From Blastomyces gilchristii SLH14081 (lineage: Eukaryota > Ascomycota > Eurotiomycetes > Onygenales > Ajellomycetaceae), in the NCBI RefSeq assembly GCF_000003855.2, contig NW_003101676.1, positions 2,064,875 through 2,128,874 of the forward strand: a DNA stretch of 64,000 nt, in the 5' to 3' direction. Positions 39,659-51,405 of the stretch are shown here, in pieces. Position numbers and translations under genes: made by a program. The first letter of the stretch is position 1. The number at the start of each line of letters is the position of its first letter. The notes beneath the pieces were generated by a model that was given only the letters and a program-made list of their open reading frames with translations, had not been told where the DNA came from and did not search any database.

Positions 39659-39772
39659 ATTATTATCATCATTATTATTACTATCACTATTATCATCATT
39701 ATTATCATTACTATCATTATTATTATTATTATTATTACTATCATCATTATCATTATTATCATTATTATCATA
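39659..39772 (+). repeat. ATT/ATC trinucleotide microsatellite
   Basis: About 114 bp of imperfect ATT and ATC triplets inside the hAT transposon. Confidence 0.9.
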
Positions 39773-42039
39773 TTATTTCTGACTGTCTCTTCTGCCTTCA
39801 TCTCTCTTCAATACTCACTGAAATTAATTATGTTATTTGTCTTCAAATATTCTGCAGTTCTGCAGATTATCAAGGCATGTGAGTACTGTTATAAATTGAA
39901 GAGAGAGAAGAAGAAGATGTTCAAGTAAGAAGAAATAGATTATAAGACATGTTATAATATCTTGAAGAGACTCTGTAAGAGAGTAAAATAATAATAATTT
40001 TAAGTAACACTTCTGATAGATTTAAACTGAACTAAGTATAGAAATAATGAGAATAACACTGCCTGTGAGAGATTGAAAAAGAAGACAGTGAAGAGTCTTA
40101 TACAGTAGTAATGAAATTAGAAGAAGTTCTGAGAATGATTTAAAATCAAGATAAAGAGAGAGAGAGAGAAGAAGAGTGTTACTATGAATAAACAGTGATA
40201 GAAGAAGATTAAAAGAGTGTTAAAGTAAGAGATAAAGAAGTCAAAACTGATCAGTTTTTTACTTATTAAGAGATAATAATTTTTGATAATACTTCTATTC
40301 TCTAATTAATTAGCAGGAGCTGACAGAGAAGAAGAGGATTAAGGTCTTATTCAGGTCTTAAATATGCTTCATGATTCAGAATAGTGAGAAGATAGCTCTA
40401 CTCTCTGAGTATATTAATCTACTTACTGCTGAGATGAAATCTGAGACAGCAGATCAGAAAATGTGAGATTTTAAGATACAGGTTGACCTGGCTGAGAGAA
40501 AGCAGTGAGAACTCTTCTCTAAGAAGGCAGCAGAGAGAGATTTTAAGATGATTATTATCTTAAATAAGAAGAAGAAGAAGAAGAATAAGAATGAGAAGTA
40601 AATTATGAAGAATAATAAGAAGAATGAGAAACAGAACTTCAAAAGATAATGAGTAGAAAAAGTTTTTCTCTTTTTATATTAATTAGTTATAAGTTCATAA
40701 TTATTAATAATTGAAATTAATTTTGAGTTTTGAAAAATTATTGTACAAGTTGTAATCAATGTCAAGAATAATATATATATATATATTTAACTATCATGAT
40801 TTTTTTCAAATCACTATAATGTATAAGTATCAACATTTTTTCAATATTAATATTTATAATATTAATATATTTTTAATAATATCATCTAATAATGTAATTT
40901 GATAATACTCTCTTTCACAATATTAATATATTTCAAGAAATATAACAGAGATTAATCAAGATTATTTGTTTACTTTTATACATTGATGATATTCAATCTG
41001 AGTTAGTACTAAAATTATAACTAAGCTAAGAAAGAAGATTATTTTCTCTTATAATAGTTCTTCTTACACACATCAGTGATCAGTTATTATTTTTATTAAA
41101 AATAAATTATCATCTTTCTTAAATCTTTATTATATCTTCTCAATTCACTTCTTTCACTTCTTTCACTTCTATTGAAGATTCATAAACTCTTTAAGAAATC
41201 ACTGTGAGTCACAAAGTCTATGTTATTTATAATTTAACACAGAATACTCTCTTTCAATTATAATAAATAATTACTGTATTCTTCATATCTGATTTCAGGT
41301 CACAAAATTTATGAAAAACTCAACACAAATATCAAGATAAACTATGAAATAGTTATTAATAGATTGTATTATAGATTACTGAAGAGTTATCTCTCTGCTG
41401 TAATCACTGTAACTGTATTTAGAAATATTCATTACAAACTGATCATAGTTCTGATGAAATTTCTCAATATCTGAAGTCATCAGACTGCAGACAATAAAAG
41501 AAAAATAATTAGAAAATTACTACTAGACTGATAAGTTACTCTATTAGATAATAATTTTTAATAACACTAACTTTCTAATTTAAAGAAAATCATGTAAAAA
41601 CAACTATATATCAGTACTCTGATTTCATAACTCTTATCTGATAACTTCTGTGAATAATTACTTCATATGTATATATCTCTGAATCTTTCTCTTTGATTAA
41701 TTGAAAACCCCGAATTCTGAACACTTCTTTAAATACTTAATTTAAATCTTCATATTCTACATCAATCATGTCTTCAGTTCAATCTCAAGATATACTATAA
41801 AGTTAATATACAACATCTAGAATCAGAGTTAAAGAATCATTGAAGAGTGTCTCTCATAGTGAATGTATGAACTAGTACAAACAATCTTATATTTATAAGA
41901 GTTATATGTTATTATATTGATGAGAACTGAACTTATTAAGAGACACTAATTGAATTTGAATCATTGATCAGTAGTCATACTAAGAATTATATAACAGAGA
42001 TATTATTAACAGTGATTAAAAATAACTATTAAGATATTA

Positions 42040-43090
42040 GTCTCAGTCTTCTTACAATTATAACTGATAATGCTGTGAATAACTATACTATGATGAAGAG
42101 TTTAAAGAAAAAATTGACTTTGCATTTCTGAAATGATAAATAAGATTATATTCTCTGCATTGCTTATATAGTTCAACTTATGATGTAAACACTGATAAAG
42201 AATGTTAATATTAAGATGACAAATAATGAGATAACTGATTCTTGAGATGAGAATGAGATGAAAGTGATTACTTAAGTAATCTTTACATTCACTTTGTAAA
42301 AGATAATATTTTTTGATAACAATTTTTAATATTACTTTTTAATAATGCTTTTTAATAACACTACTGTTAATTTTGAATAGATTGACTAATAATTTAAATA
42401 TCACAGATTTAAAATATTGTTAATATGATTTGTATCTCTTCTAAATAATAATAATAATTTCATGATATTCAATAAATAAATAAATCAGTCACATCACTGA
42501 ATATAATACAGAATATTAGAATATAATAAAGTTCAATATATGAGATAACTGTTCAGACTCTTCAATTGTGTCAGATGATTGATCATTGAATGTAACACTC
42601 TAATTGAGAAGAGATTCAAACCTTGAAACTTTCTAATATGAAGTGAACTCAGTTGAAATATGTGATTGATTGACTGTTTCAGTTTTATAAGACAATGAAG
42701 ACAGTCTCAATCACTTATACATTAATACTGCAGTCAGTCTGATGAGTGTATAACAGTTTATTTACTTATCTTGAGAAGTAGTTGAATCATTTAAAAAGAA
42801 ATTCAGTCTGAGATGATGCTATAGTGCAGACTATTATTACTGTAAGAGATAAACTGACATATTATTACAGCAAAACTAAACAATCTTTTACAGAGTACTA
42901 TGCTATAGCAGCTCTACTAGATTTCTTTCATTGAGTTAATATCTACACTTCTCAAGATTAAACAGAGAAGAAATGAGATTTATATGTTAAATTAGCCTGA
43001 GACTACTATAATGTCAACTATCAGAGATTTGAATAAGCAGATGTTAGAGATTTGAAGATAGTGAAATACAATTCTCTAGTAAGAAACAAT
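42040..43090 (+). pseudogene. hAT transposase core remnant
   Basis: The frame at about 42054-42285 reads IITDNAVNNYTMMKSLKKKL, then ILCIAYIVQL and KNVNIKMTNNEITDS. This is the hAT RNase H-like core, matching the ITTDNASNN...CxxHxxxL pattern (His now Tyr). After an AT-rich break of ~200 bp, a second block (about 42640-43070) reads WLFQFYKTMKTVS, YNSLFTYLEK, IVQTIITVRDKLTYYYSK, TEYYAIAALLDF and YYNVNYQRFE, the downstream helical part. The enzyme would excise and insert the element by a DDE mechanism. I did not find the C-terminal dimerisation motif. Multiple stops mean it is dead. Confidence 0.85.
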
Positions 43091-44299
43091 CTTTGATAAC
43101 ACTTCATATTATATAGAACTATAATACTAACTTTGAAATAGAATGTACATATATTGATTACAACTGAAAATCAGATAAAACTATATACTTGTAAAACTGA
43201 ATTTAACTGCTATCTTTAAGATAATCTGATAAATTTACATATCAAATCAATTTTAGAGTTATGAAAAATTATTGAGAGTATATATTCAACTATTACACTG
43301 ATGATATGTGATATTCTAATAATTTCATTGATAGGGGTGAGAATGAAGTGAAAGTTTAACTCAAGCTGAGATATTTATTACTATCACTGAGAACAATTAT
43401 AAGAAGAAACAATCAAGAAACTCATGATTATAAAACATGGAATTATCAGACAGTTTAATATCTCTAATCACAGTATATCAGAGAAGTGTAGTTTTTATGA
43501 GAAAGTAAAGAATAAACTTACACAAGAATATATTTAGTTGTTTCATGAGTGTTATCAATAATCATTATTAAATTCTGATTATATAAGTAATCACTGAATG
43601 AACTGAATGAGACTGAATTTGATCTTCAGTCTCAGTCTCATTCTGATTTTGAAAGAATGAATATCTTTCACAGTTTATTCTAAGAAATTACTCTTATTTC
43701 ACTATTATTATATTAAATCTAATCATCTTTCACATCATTTCTCTCAGAAATGATTCATTTTCAGATTTTTTTGATGCTTGATCCTGGTGAGACTCACATC
43801 AAGAAATGTATGAGATCAGATTAAATGAGACTAAATGTGAAATTCATGATCCTGCCGGCCAGTCTAGTTACATCTCAGCTACTCATACATCTGCACTGAA
43901 GAATGACAATACAGATATTATAAATTAAGTGAACTTAAATATCTATGCATAAATAAGAGTCTTTATCATCTGAACAAATTTTTGAGTTCTCATAATTGCT
44001 TCTGAAGAAGTTGCTGATTGATGTGAATGAGAAATATGCATTAATTGTAACTGATCAGAACATATCACTTTCAACTGCTGATTCTTCTATGTGTTCTCTT
44101 TGAAAGAAAGATTAACACCGGCAGTTCACACCAACCACATTACACTAGAGAAAGATTTAGAAGATAACTATGAGAACATCTCAATGAAACAGGGAAAAGA
44201 TTAGCTTCTGTTCAAATTTCTAAACAGAAGCTTGAAGAGGTCAGATGACAATTATTTAAAGAGAAAATGATAATAAATACAATTCTTATATCTACTGTG

Positions 44300-47200
44300 A
44301 TTGATAATATGTATAATATAAAAGCCATAATAGACAGCAGTCTATGTCACTATGCAATGATTAAATCTTCAGTCATAAGACATTATAACCTTCAGTATAT
44401 CCCTCTGTTGAAACTCTGACTTCTTGCAGGATTTAATGATTCAAAAGACATTCACACCTGTTACATGATCAAACTAAACACAGATATCAGAGATCATCAA
44501 TGTGAAGATGCTTACACATATGAAGTTGATAATCTTGATTATAATTTTATACTAGAACTTGCCTGACTATCTGAATAAGGCATATTATTGAATGCTTAAA
44601 ACAGGAGCTTAATATTCCCTAATAATGATAGAATTCATGAAGATGATATTTACAAGACTATGAATCTTACACAGATCTCTGTTAACACTTATGAAATGCT
44701 CTGAAAAAGAAGTCATTATTAAGATCACTGATAAAGTCATTAATAGCAGTACTATATAGCAATCTATTTCATAAGTCTGATTAATATCAAGAAAGCTCTA
44801 GAGAAGTTATCTTATACTATAATAACAGATTCTCATACAAAACTCTCTCAATAATATTATGAAGATCTAGATGTCTTTTAATAAGATAATATTATGAATA
44901 TACTTCTCTTATAAGGTTCAGAAGTGAATCACAGTATCAAGTTAGAAAAGAAGAATGATAAAAACTCTGAGTCATCATAAGACTCTCTTTATAATATATC
45001 TTAAGATGAACTTCTTCTTCTTCAGAAGACACTCAATGATCTGTTAAATAAGGAATTTATATATGTTAGCAACTCTTTCACTGCAGCTTCTATTCTCTTT
45101 ACAAAGAAATCAGATAAAGAACTCTGATTCTATATGAACTATTGAGATGTGAACAGATTGATAAAGAAAGATTATTATTCTCTATCTTTCATCAATGAAA
45201 CTCTAGCATACATCAGATAAGCTTAATTGTTTATAAAACTAGATATCATTACTGTATTTCATAAGATTCATATCACTGAAGAAGATGAATAACTGACAGT
45301 ATTCTGAACATGTTATAATCTCTTTAAATGAGTAGTCACACTCTTTGAACTGACTAACACTCTCAGTATATTTCAGAAGTATATCAACTGAGTACTCTGA
45401 GATTTTCTTAATAAGTTTGTATCTGCATATCTAGATAACATTCTCATCTTCACTGATAAATTAAGAAAGAAATATCAGAAATATGTGTGAAGAGTATTAC
45501 AATAATTATGAGAAGCAGAACTATCAATAGATATTAATAAGTGTGATTTTGAAGTCAAGAGAATAAAATATTCAGATTTTATCATAGAAGCTGATAAGAG
45601 AATTTAAATGAATTCTGAAAAAGTCTCTGTCATTCTTGAATGAGAAGCTTCACATACCATGAAAGATGTATGAAGCTTCATCAGATTTGCTAACTTCTAT
45701 TAGTGATTTATATAAAACTTCTCAAATATTGCAGAATCACTTACAGAACTTACTAAGAAAAACTCAGTTTTTCAGGTATCAGCAGATGCTGAAGCTGCAT
45801 TCATATAAATAAAGAGAATATTTATTAATATCTCTCTGTTAATCATATTTAATTCTGATCGTAAGATAGTTATCAAAGCTGACTTCTCTGACTATGTCAC
45901 AGAAGAAGCTATATTGCAATATGATAATAAAGATGTTTTATAATCATGTGTCTTCATATCTAAGAAACTGAGTTTTATTAAATACAATTATGAGATCTAT
46001 CACAAGGAACTTCTCACAATTATACACTGTCTAGAAGAATGAGATTCTGAACTCTGAATTATCTTCAAATTTGAGATAATCACAGATTATAAGAATCTCA
46101 AGTATTTCACAATCACTTACAAGGTTACTGAATGTGAGATGTGATGATCTGAGCTATTAAACTGTTTTCATTTCACTATATATTATCACTCTAGCAGTTA
46201 GAACTTGATGATAGATGTTCTCTCATGATAAGAGCAAGTTATGCCTTTCAATGTAACAGACACTTATTGAATGAACTGAGAATGTCAGCTCTTAGATCTG
46301 AAGATATTAGTTAATCAAGATGAAATAACTCATGACACTATACATGCTTCTCTGATTAGAACACTCTCTCTCTGAACTGTCACTGATACTGACACTGACA
46401 CTGATATCTTAACTTCTTCTGAATCTATACTGAATGAATTATGATATATAACAGCTCAAACTAATGCACTTCTTTAAGCACTTATCAAAGCAGTACATCA
46501 AGAAGCACTCTGATTTCTCTCAGAACTATGTATAAGAACTGATATCTCTGAATACTCAATTGATGACAATAACACTCTGCAGTTCTGTAAATAATGTTAA
46601 GTCTCTCACTCTGAACTCTTACATATCTGAATAATGCAAGAGATGCATGATTCACATATAACTAATCACTTAGGTTATAAATAATTATACTGAATGATCT
46701 CTTGAGAGTTCTACTGGCCTGAGATATTAAACAGTATCAGATGTTTCATTCAAAACTGTAATCATTATTCTTTCATCATCATATGAAAGAACTGTAGAAA
46801 AGATCTACTGAAATCACTTAATATATCTAATAGAATCTGATAAGATGTAGCAATTGACTTCACTGTTAATCTCTCTAAGAGTAAGAATTGTAGAAATATT
46901 CTGATCATCATGAACTGATTGAGCAAAGATGTAATATTGAAATCTTGTGATAAGATGAATACTGAATAAGTTACTGAAGTCTTTCTATGAAGTCTGATCT
47001 ATTAGATGCATGAATTATCAAGATCTATAGTCTCAGATTAAGATTATCAATTCATAAGTACTCTCTGAATAAGAATCTGTCAAGTTCTCAAGATTATATA
47101 CTATTTATCAACTATCTATCACTCTGAAACTGATGATGTATCAGAATAAATAATTTAGACTATAAAGAACTATCTATGTAAGTTCTGCAATTATTTATAG

Positions 47201-47929
47201 AATGATTAATATAATCTTCTTCTACATGCAAAGATCACTATCAATGATCAAGATATCATTTCAACAGATGTAAGCCTGTTCTTTCTTACATATGATTATT
47301 ATATGAAAGTATTGAATCTTCTAGAGATTACACAGTTCACACTGAATCTCTGCAGTTCTATTCAAATCACTGATAATATAGTAATGAAGCTCTGAGACAC
47401 TTATAACTGAGCAGAAGTCTTCATAGCAAGCACTAAACAAGATTAAGATGATTGAATCAATGTTTACTGAGATCTCACTGAGTAATATAAGATAGAAGAT
47501 CTGGTGTGATTGAATCTTAAAAATATACAGATCACATGCTTATCTCATATACTAGATTATTATCATATCAAGTATAAAGTGATAGAAGTTCTGAGTAGTT
47601 ATAACTACTGTTCTGACACATTATTAGAGATTCATAATGTCTTTCATACAAGCTTGCTCTGCTGCACTGTCGCTAATCTGTTCTCTTCTCAACTGACTTT
47701 AGACTGGCAGCTGCCAGAGATCATAGAAGAAGATAACAAACTTGAATGAGAGATTGAAGATATTCTTGATCAGAGATCCCGCAACTGCAGTCAACAATAT
47801 CTTGTAAAATGAGTCAGCTATAATTGCCTGATCTGAACTCTGAGCTCTACATTATCTGAGACAGCAGCTCTTAAACAATGAGAACTATGTGTCAATAACT
47901 CTATATCACTTCTGAAAAGAGAGGACTAG
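44300..47929 (+). pseudogene. A3 pol remnant: protease, reverse transcriptase, RNase H, integrase, chromodomain
   Basis: The best-read family A pol. Protease area about 44330-44640 (MIDSSLCHYAMIK, YEVDNLDYNFIL). Reverse transcriptase about 45080-45480: LFTKKSDKEL, then KDYYSLSFINETLAYI, FELTNTLSIFQKYIN and the catalytic box read as YLDNILIFTD (from YLDDILIFTD). RNase H about 45840-46250, with NYEIYHKELLTIIH. Integrase from about 46640: a HDSHITNHLG zinc-binding region, then SRSIVSD*DYQFIS and a C-terminal VIEVLSSYNYCSD block (47510-47749). Chromodomain at about 47740-47860, with EIEDILDQRSRNCSQQYLVK and conserved Trp codons now TGA. It ends at TAG 47927-47929, directly abutting the 3' LTR. 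Confidence 0.9.
47908..47929 (+). promoter_or_regulatory. A3 polypurine tract
   Basis: CTGAAAAGAGAGGACTAG lies immediately before the 3' LTR TGTG start and overlaps the end of pol. It primes plus-strand DNA synthesis in LTR retrotransposons and is conserved at the same place in A1 and A2. Confidence 0.75.
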
Positions 47930-48200
47930 TGTGACAGGCTGCGCCTGATCAATCATATAGACTATTTCATTACACTTCACAGATTCTGCTGTAAGCTCTG
48001 ATTCTCAGTTACTAATTCTCAGCTGAAAAACTCATGGAATTTCTATTCTTCTGCTCTGAAGCTTTACTATGTATATGTATAAATATTCACTCTGATCACT
48101 GATTTCTGCATCTTCTCTTTCTTTTCTTCTCTAATGTTTTTCACTTTTGTATTATAAGACCTATATATTATACTGAACGATTCGGCGTAGACCTCTTACA
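47930..48200 (+). repeat. A3 3' LTR
   Basis: 271 bp. The inner start reads TGTGACAGGCTGCGCCTGAT (mutated). The outer end keeps GAACGATTCGGCGTAG. It is followed by the TSD GAATC. Confidence 0.92.
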
Positions 48201-49497
48201 GAATCTATATTAAGAAATTTCAAAGATATCTGTTTCTAAGATTAATCTCAATAATCTTATTAAAAATTGTATTCACTACAAGACAGTTATCAGATTAAAT
48301 GACAATAAAAAGAAAATATTAGTGAAAGAAGCTGAAAAGAAAACTAAAAAGAAAAAGAAAGAGACAAAGAATCAGAATGCTGAAAAGCTTAAGAAACAGT
48401 AGTTTATAGATAATTAAAGAGAAAACATCTTCTACATTCAATAGAGAGACATGTTTGACTCAGATCACAAAGGTAAATATTACAGTTATCAAGATTATAC
48501 TGAGACAGTCTGCTACTACAAGAATTGAAAGACTTAATCATAGAAATGATAAAATATCAATCACTCTGATATTGAATATTATGTATAAAAGCACACAATC
48601 TCTAAGAAAAAAGTAAAGAATGATAGCTTTATAGAGACTGTAAAAGATCTGTCCGTAATAAGTGAGAAGACTCTGTCAATAATTTGTAGAGACTCTCTAT
48701 AATATCTAGACACCGTAGTCTTCTATATTATATCATTCAACAAGAGTGTGTTTAAATACATACATACTTCAGATAATAAAGAAGAACTTAACTCTGTAGA
48801 AGAAATCAATGATAAGCTGATTATATTAACTGATATTAATAAGATCTGCATTTATATAAATGAAATAGAATTGAATTTGCAGAATATTTACTACATATCA
48901 GCAATCTTCTGCAATCTCTTGACCTTTGACTAGCTTATTAATGAAGTATTTAACTTTGAACTTCTTTAAGATAAGAACAGTTACATCATTGATTTTAAGA
49001 TAATTAATAGACATAATTAACACTTCGACATAGTGAAAACAAATCATTATATCTATTCTATTCATAGTGTCTGTGAAGCTGCTCTAGCTACAGTTGCACA
49101 GACATCTCTGAATTATGATAATACACTCTTTGTAGAACATATTTATCTAGAACATCTGAATATCACTGATATTTAATAACTGATAAAAGATCTTATCTCT
49201 GATATTATAATTAAGAAGAGCTGTGAAATGCTATTCTATACAATCTGCAAACTGATAAAAGTTAAGAAGAAGATCTTACAGATCTCTATAATAAAAGAAA
49301 GCACTTGCAGCACTTATCTGCACTTTGATATTATAGAAGATAATGAATTCTTCAGCACTTTTAATAATTTTTCTTCATCTCTTTAAGACTACAGATATCT
49401 ACTTCTATAGTGAATAATATTATATGTTACAAGACTGCTTATTGCCTCAAGAATAAAGATCAGCTATTAGATGTTATTGATTTTCATCTTAAACATC
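48201..49497 (+). pseudogene. Ty1/copia element C: gag/protease and integrase zinc-binding remnant
   Basis: Resumes directly after A3. A Lys-rich stretch near 48330-48400 precedes a Cys/His-containing segment. At about 48748-48933, the frame ending LNLQNIYYISAIFCNLLTFD matches the copia protease/pre-integrase theme (nVlYVPsl..NLLS). At about 49138-49270, EHLNITDI...LISDI...KSCEMLFYTICKLIKVKKK matches the GAG-pre-integrase HHCC motif (LGHls....C..C..gK). It is degraded and its 5' part lies left of A3. It is cut by a MITE at 49498. Confidence 0.78.
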
Positions 49498-50004
49498 TAG
49501 ACTGACCGTGTGACCGTGTCTCGAACCAGGATCAGAATATTTGATAGTCTTATTATCAATTCAACTAATCTCATTACACTGTTTTAACATTAGATAGTAG
49601 TCTTATACTGTCTCAGTGAGACTTACTGTCTACTCTTATCACATTTTCTAAATGAGATCATGATTTCCACTTCTCAATTTAAATTATTTTTATTTCTTTA
49701 AATGACTTTAAATCTCATTTGAGCATTACCAAAAAGCATTACTTTTTAAAAAATAAAAAAATAGTCTAAAGAAAACCTTAAAATGTCTAAAAATAGTAAC
49801 TTTATACTAAGAATGAGACTAAATGAGATCAAATGAAACCACTTTCTTATTCCTTCTAAGTCATGATCTCATTTTGAGATCTGATATATAATCACTTTGC
49901 ATGTTTTTTTAATGATTAGTCTTAGCGGGATTCACGTCAAGAAATGTATGAGACCAGACTAAATAGAATCAAATATGAAATTCATGGTCCCAGCGGCCAG
50001 TCTA
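49498..50004 (+). mobile_element. hAT-family MITE, copy 3
   Basis: 507 bp in copia element C, with a perfect 8 bp TSD, TAAACATC. Confidence 0.93.
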
Positions 50005-50503
50005 TAAACATCTTCAGAATCTAAGTATAAAAGTTGTATTTATATGTTCTGACAGAGCTGCTGAAATAAGTGACTAATAGACACAAGTAGTTCTCACTGA
50101 ATTCAGTGTTAAATAAGAGTTAATAGAGCTCTATACTCTCAATCAAGATAATGTTACAGAATGATTCATTCAAACTGTTATCTTAAAAGCTTATACTATA
50201 ATGATACAAGCAGATCTATCAGCTAAGCTATGAGTAGAGAATGTGTTTACAGTGCATACTATATATTAATATAGCTTTAATAAACACTCTCTTATTTTCA
50301 GACATAATTTAACTAAAGAACTAAATCTCACTAACTCACTATAAAGTATGAGAAGGCAAACTGTTTCTGTATAATAGTGACTTATGAGCAGTTAAATTAT
50401 CTGTTTATATTCTCAAACAAGATCTCTGAAAAGATTACAATAAGTTCACTGAATATAGTAAATGAATAATTCTAATTGAATATTACAGTGAGATGATATA
50501 TAG
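50005..50503 (+). pseudogene. Copia element C: integrase remnant
   Basis: Reads ADLSAKLWVEN-like sequence with Trp changed (about 50211-50245), then INIALINTLLF, resembling the copia integrase block (lpksLWaeAvntavyliNrtP). Stops are frequent. It ends at the left TSD copy (50495-50503) of the SINE. Confidence 0.65.
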
Positions 50504-51396
50504 TTATTATTATTATTATGATTATTATTATTCTTTCATTGTACTTATATACAAGCGGAGCTTATGATGAGTTCTTGCATGATGTTAAATACAGGTCAAG
50601 TGTTGATTATACAGAAGGAAATACAGATGTTGAGATTATATCAAGATAACAAGAACACAGAAAAATACAAAGAAGTGACAATTAGATACATGTGATAATA
50701 ACTTCCCAGCTCAGAAACATAGAGTGATTCTATTAAAGTGATTTATACACCTCTGTATTTATTAGAAACCTGAGGTGCTTGAGTTCTGAATTTAATGTAT
50801 TCTCTGCGGGTTTCGAACCTGCACACCTTGGTTTCCCACGCCAAGGCGCTACCGGGTGGCCGCATTTAAACTGACCGTGTGACCGTGTCTGAGACCAGGA
50901 TTAGAATATTTGATGATCTTATTATCAATTTGATTGATCTCATTACACAGTTTTAACATTAGATAGTAGTCTTATACTATCTTAGTAAGACTTACTGTCT
51001 ACTCTTATCACATTTTTCAAATGAGATCATGATTTTCACTTCTCAATTTAAATTCTTTTTATTACTTTAAATGACTTTAAATCTCATTTAAGTATTATCA
51101 AAAAGTGTTACTTTTTAAAAAATTAAAAATAGTCTAAAAAAACCTTAAAATGTCTAAAAATAGTAACTTTAGATCAAGAATGAGACTAAATGAAATTAAA
51201 TAAGATCACTTTCTTATTTTTTCTAAGATATAATCTCATTTTAAGATCTGATAAATAGTCACTTTGCATGTTTTTTTAATGATTAGTCTCAGCAGAATTC
51301 ATGTCAAGAAATGTATGAGATCGGATCAAATGAGATCAAACGTGAAATTCATGGTTCCGGCGGCCAGTCTAGCCGCATTAATCATTCAGCCACCGG
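50504..51396 (-). mobile_element. S2: tRNA-derived SINE split by a hAT MITE
   Basis: About 380 bp without the MITE. TSD GATATATAG at 50495-50503 and 51397-51405. On the minus strand it starts CCGGTGGCTGAATGATTAA with an A-box-like TGGCTGAATGA (51392 downward). After the MITE come the B box GGTTCGAAACC (50809-50819), a ~280 bp unrelated body, and an AAT-rich tail (about 50504-50535) like that of the LINE and S1. The head does not fold as a working tRNA because its acceptor halves do not pair. It keeps many GC and CpG words, so it is young or too short to be mutated heavily. Confidence 0.82.
50867..51371 (+). mobile_element. hAT-family MITE, copy 4 (inside SINE S2)
   Basis: 505 bp with a perfect 8 bp TSD, GCCGCATT. 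It lies between the A and B boxes of the SINE head, separating the two halves of its Pol III promoter. Confidence 0.93.
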
Positions 51397-51405
51397 GATA
51401 TATAG

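Larger units (their letters stand above)
38035..43866 (+). mobile_element. hAT DNA transposon, 5.8 kb, RIP-mutated (likely parent of the MITEs)
   Basis: 5832 bp with the same ends as the MITEs (TAGACTGACCGTGTGAC / CCGGCCAGTCTA) and an 8 bp TSD, GTTATATG / GTTACATC. The intact target GTTACATC is seen in A4 at 54876-54883. It is inserted in A3 gag. A broken hAT transposase is readable on the plus strand from about 42.05 to 43.1 kb. The ~3.9 kb before it is AT-rich, with an A-rich tract (38400-38560), a GC-balanced patch (38960-39180) and an ATT/ATC microsatellite (39659-39772). I could not assign an N-terminal zinc finger there. Confidence 0.88.
37267..44290 (+). pseudogene. A3 gag remnant (interrupted by the hAT transposon)
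   Basis: Starts at ATG 37267 (MSNNNMREFLNMSIDIISQ), with the same N-terminus in A1, A2 and A5. After the hAT insertion it resumes at 43867. A segment with KILEAGD, DWMKISMLKKTLTF and LISVDKDSTYKGFCIQL (about 37830-37960) resembles the helical retrotransposon Gag domain. I could not find a clean zinc knuckle. Stops are frequent (TGA, TAA and TAG from TGG, CAA and CAG). Confidence 0.75.
8557..48200 (+). mobile_element. A3: Ty3/gypsy chromovirus, family A, split by B4 and a hAT transposon
   Basis: A plus-strand element whose two ends lie 39.6 kb apart because of nested insertions. The 5' LTR is cut in two (8557-8693 and 36843-36976) by B4; rejoined, it is 271 bp, the same length as the 3' LTR (47930-48200). 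The flanking TSD is a perfect GAATC. Removing B4 and the hAT element leaves about 5655 bp, matching A2 (5658 bp). Gag starts near 37267 and pol ends at 47929, directly before the 3' LTR. TGA replaces expected TGG throughout, so it is dead. It sits inside copia element C. Confidence 0.9.

Noticed and set aside
40454..40642. Phe-rich 62-codon minus-strand frame
   Set aside because: It is the complement of an AAG-rich low-complexity stretch in the hAT element.
50795..51400. A tRNA gene disrupted by a transposon
   Set aside because: Even after removing the MITE the acceptor stem cannot form, and the TSD and AAT tail show a SINE.
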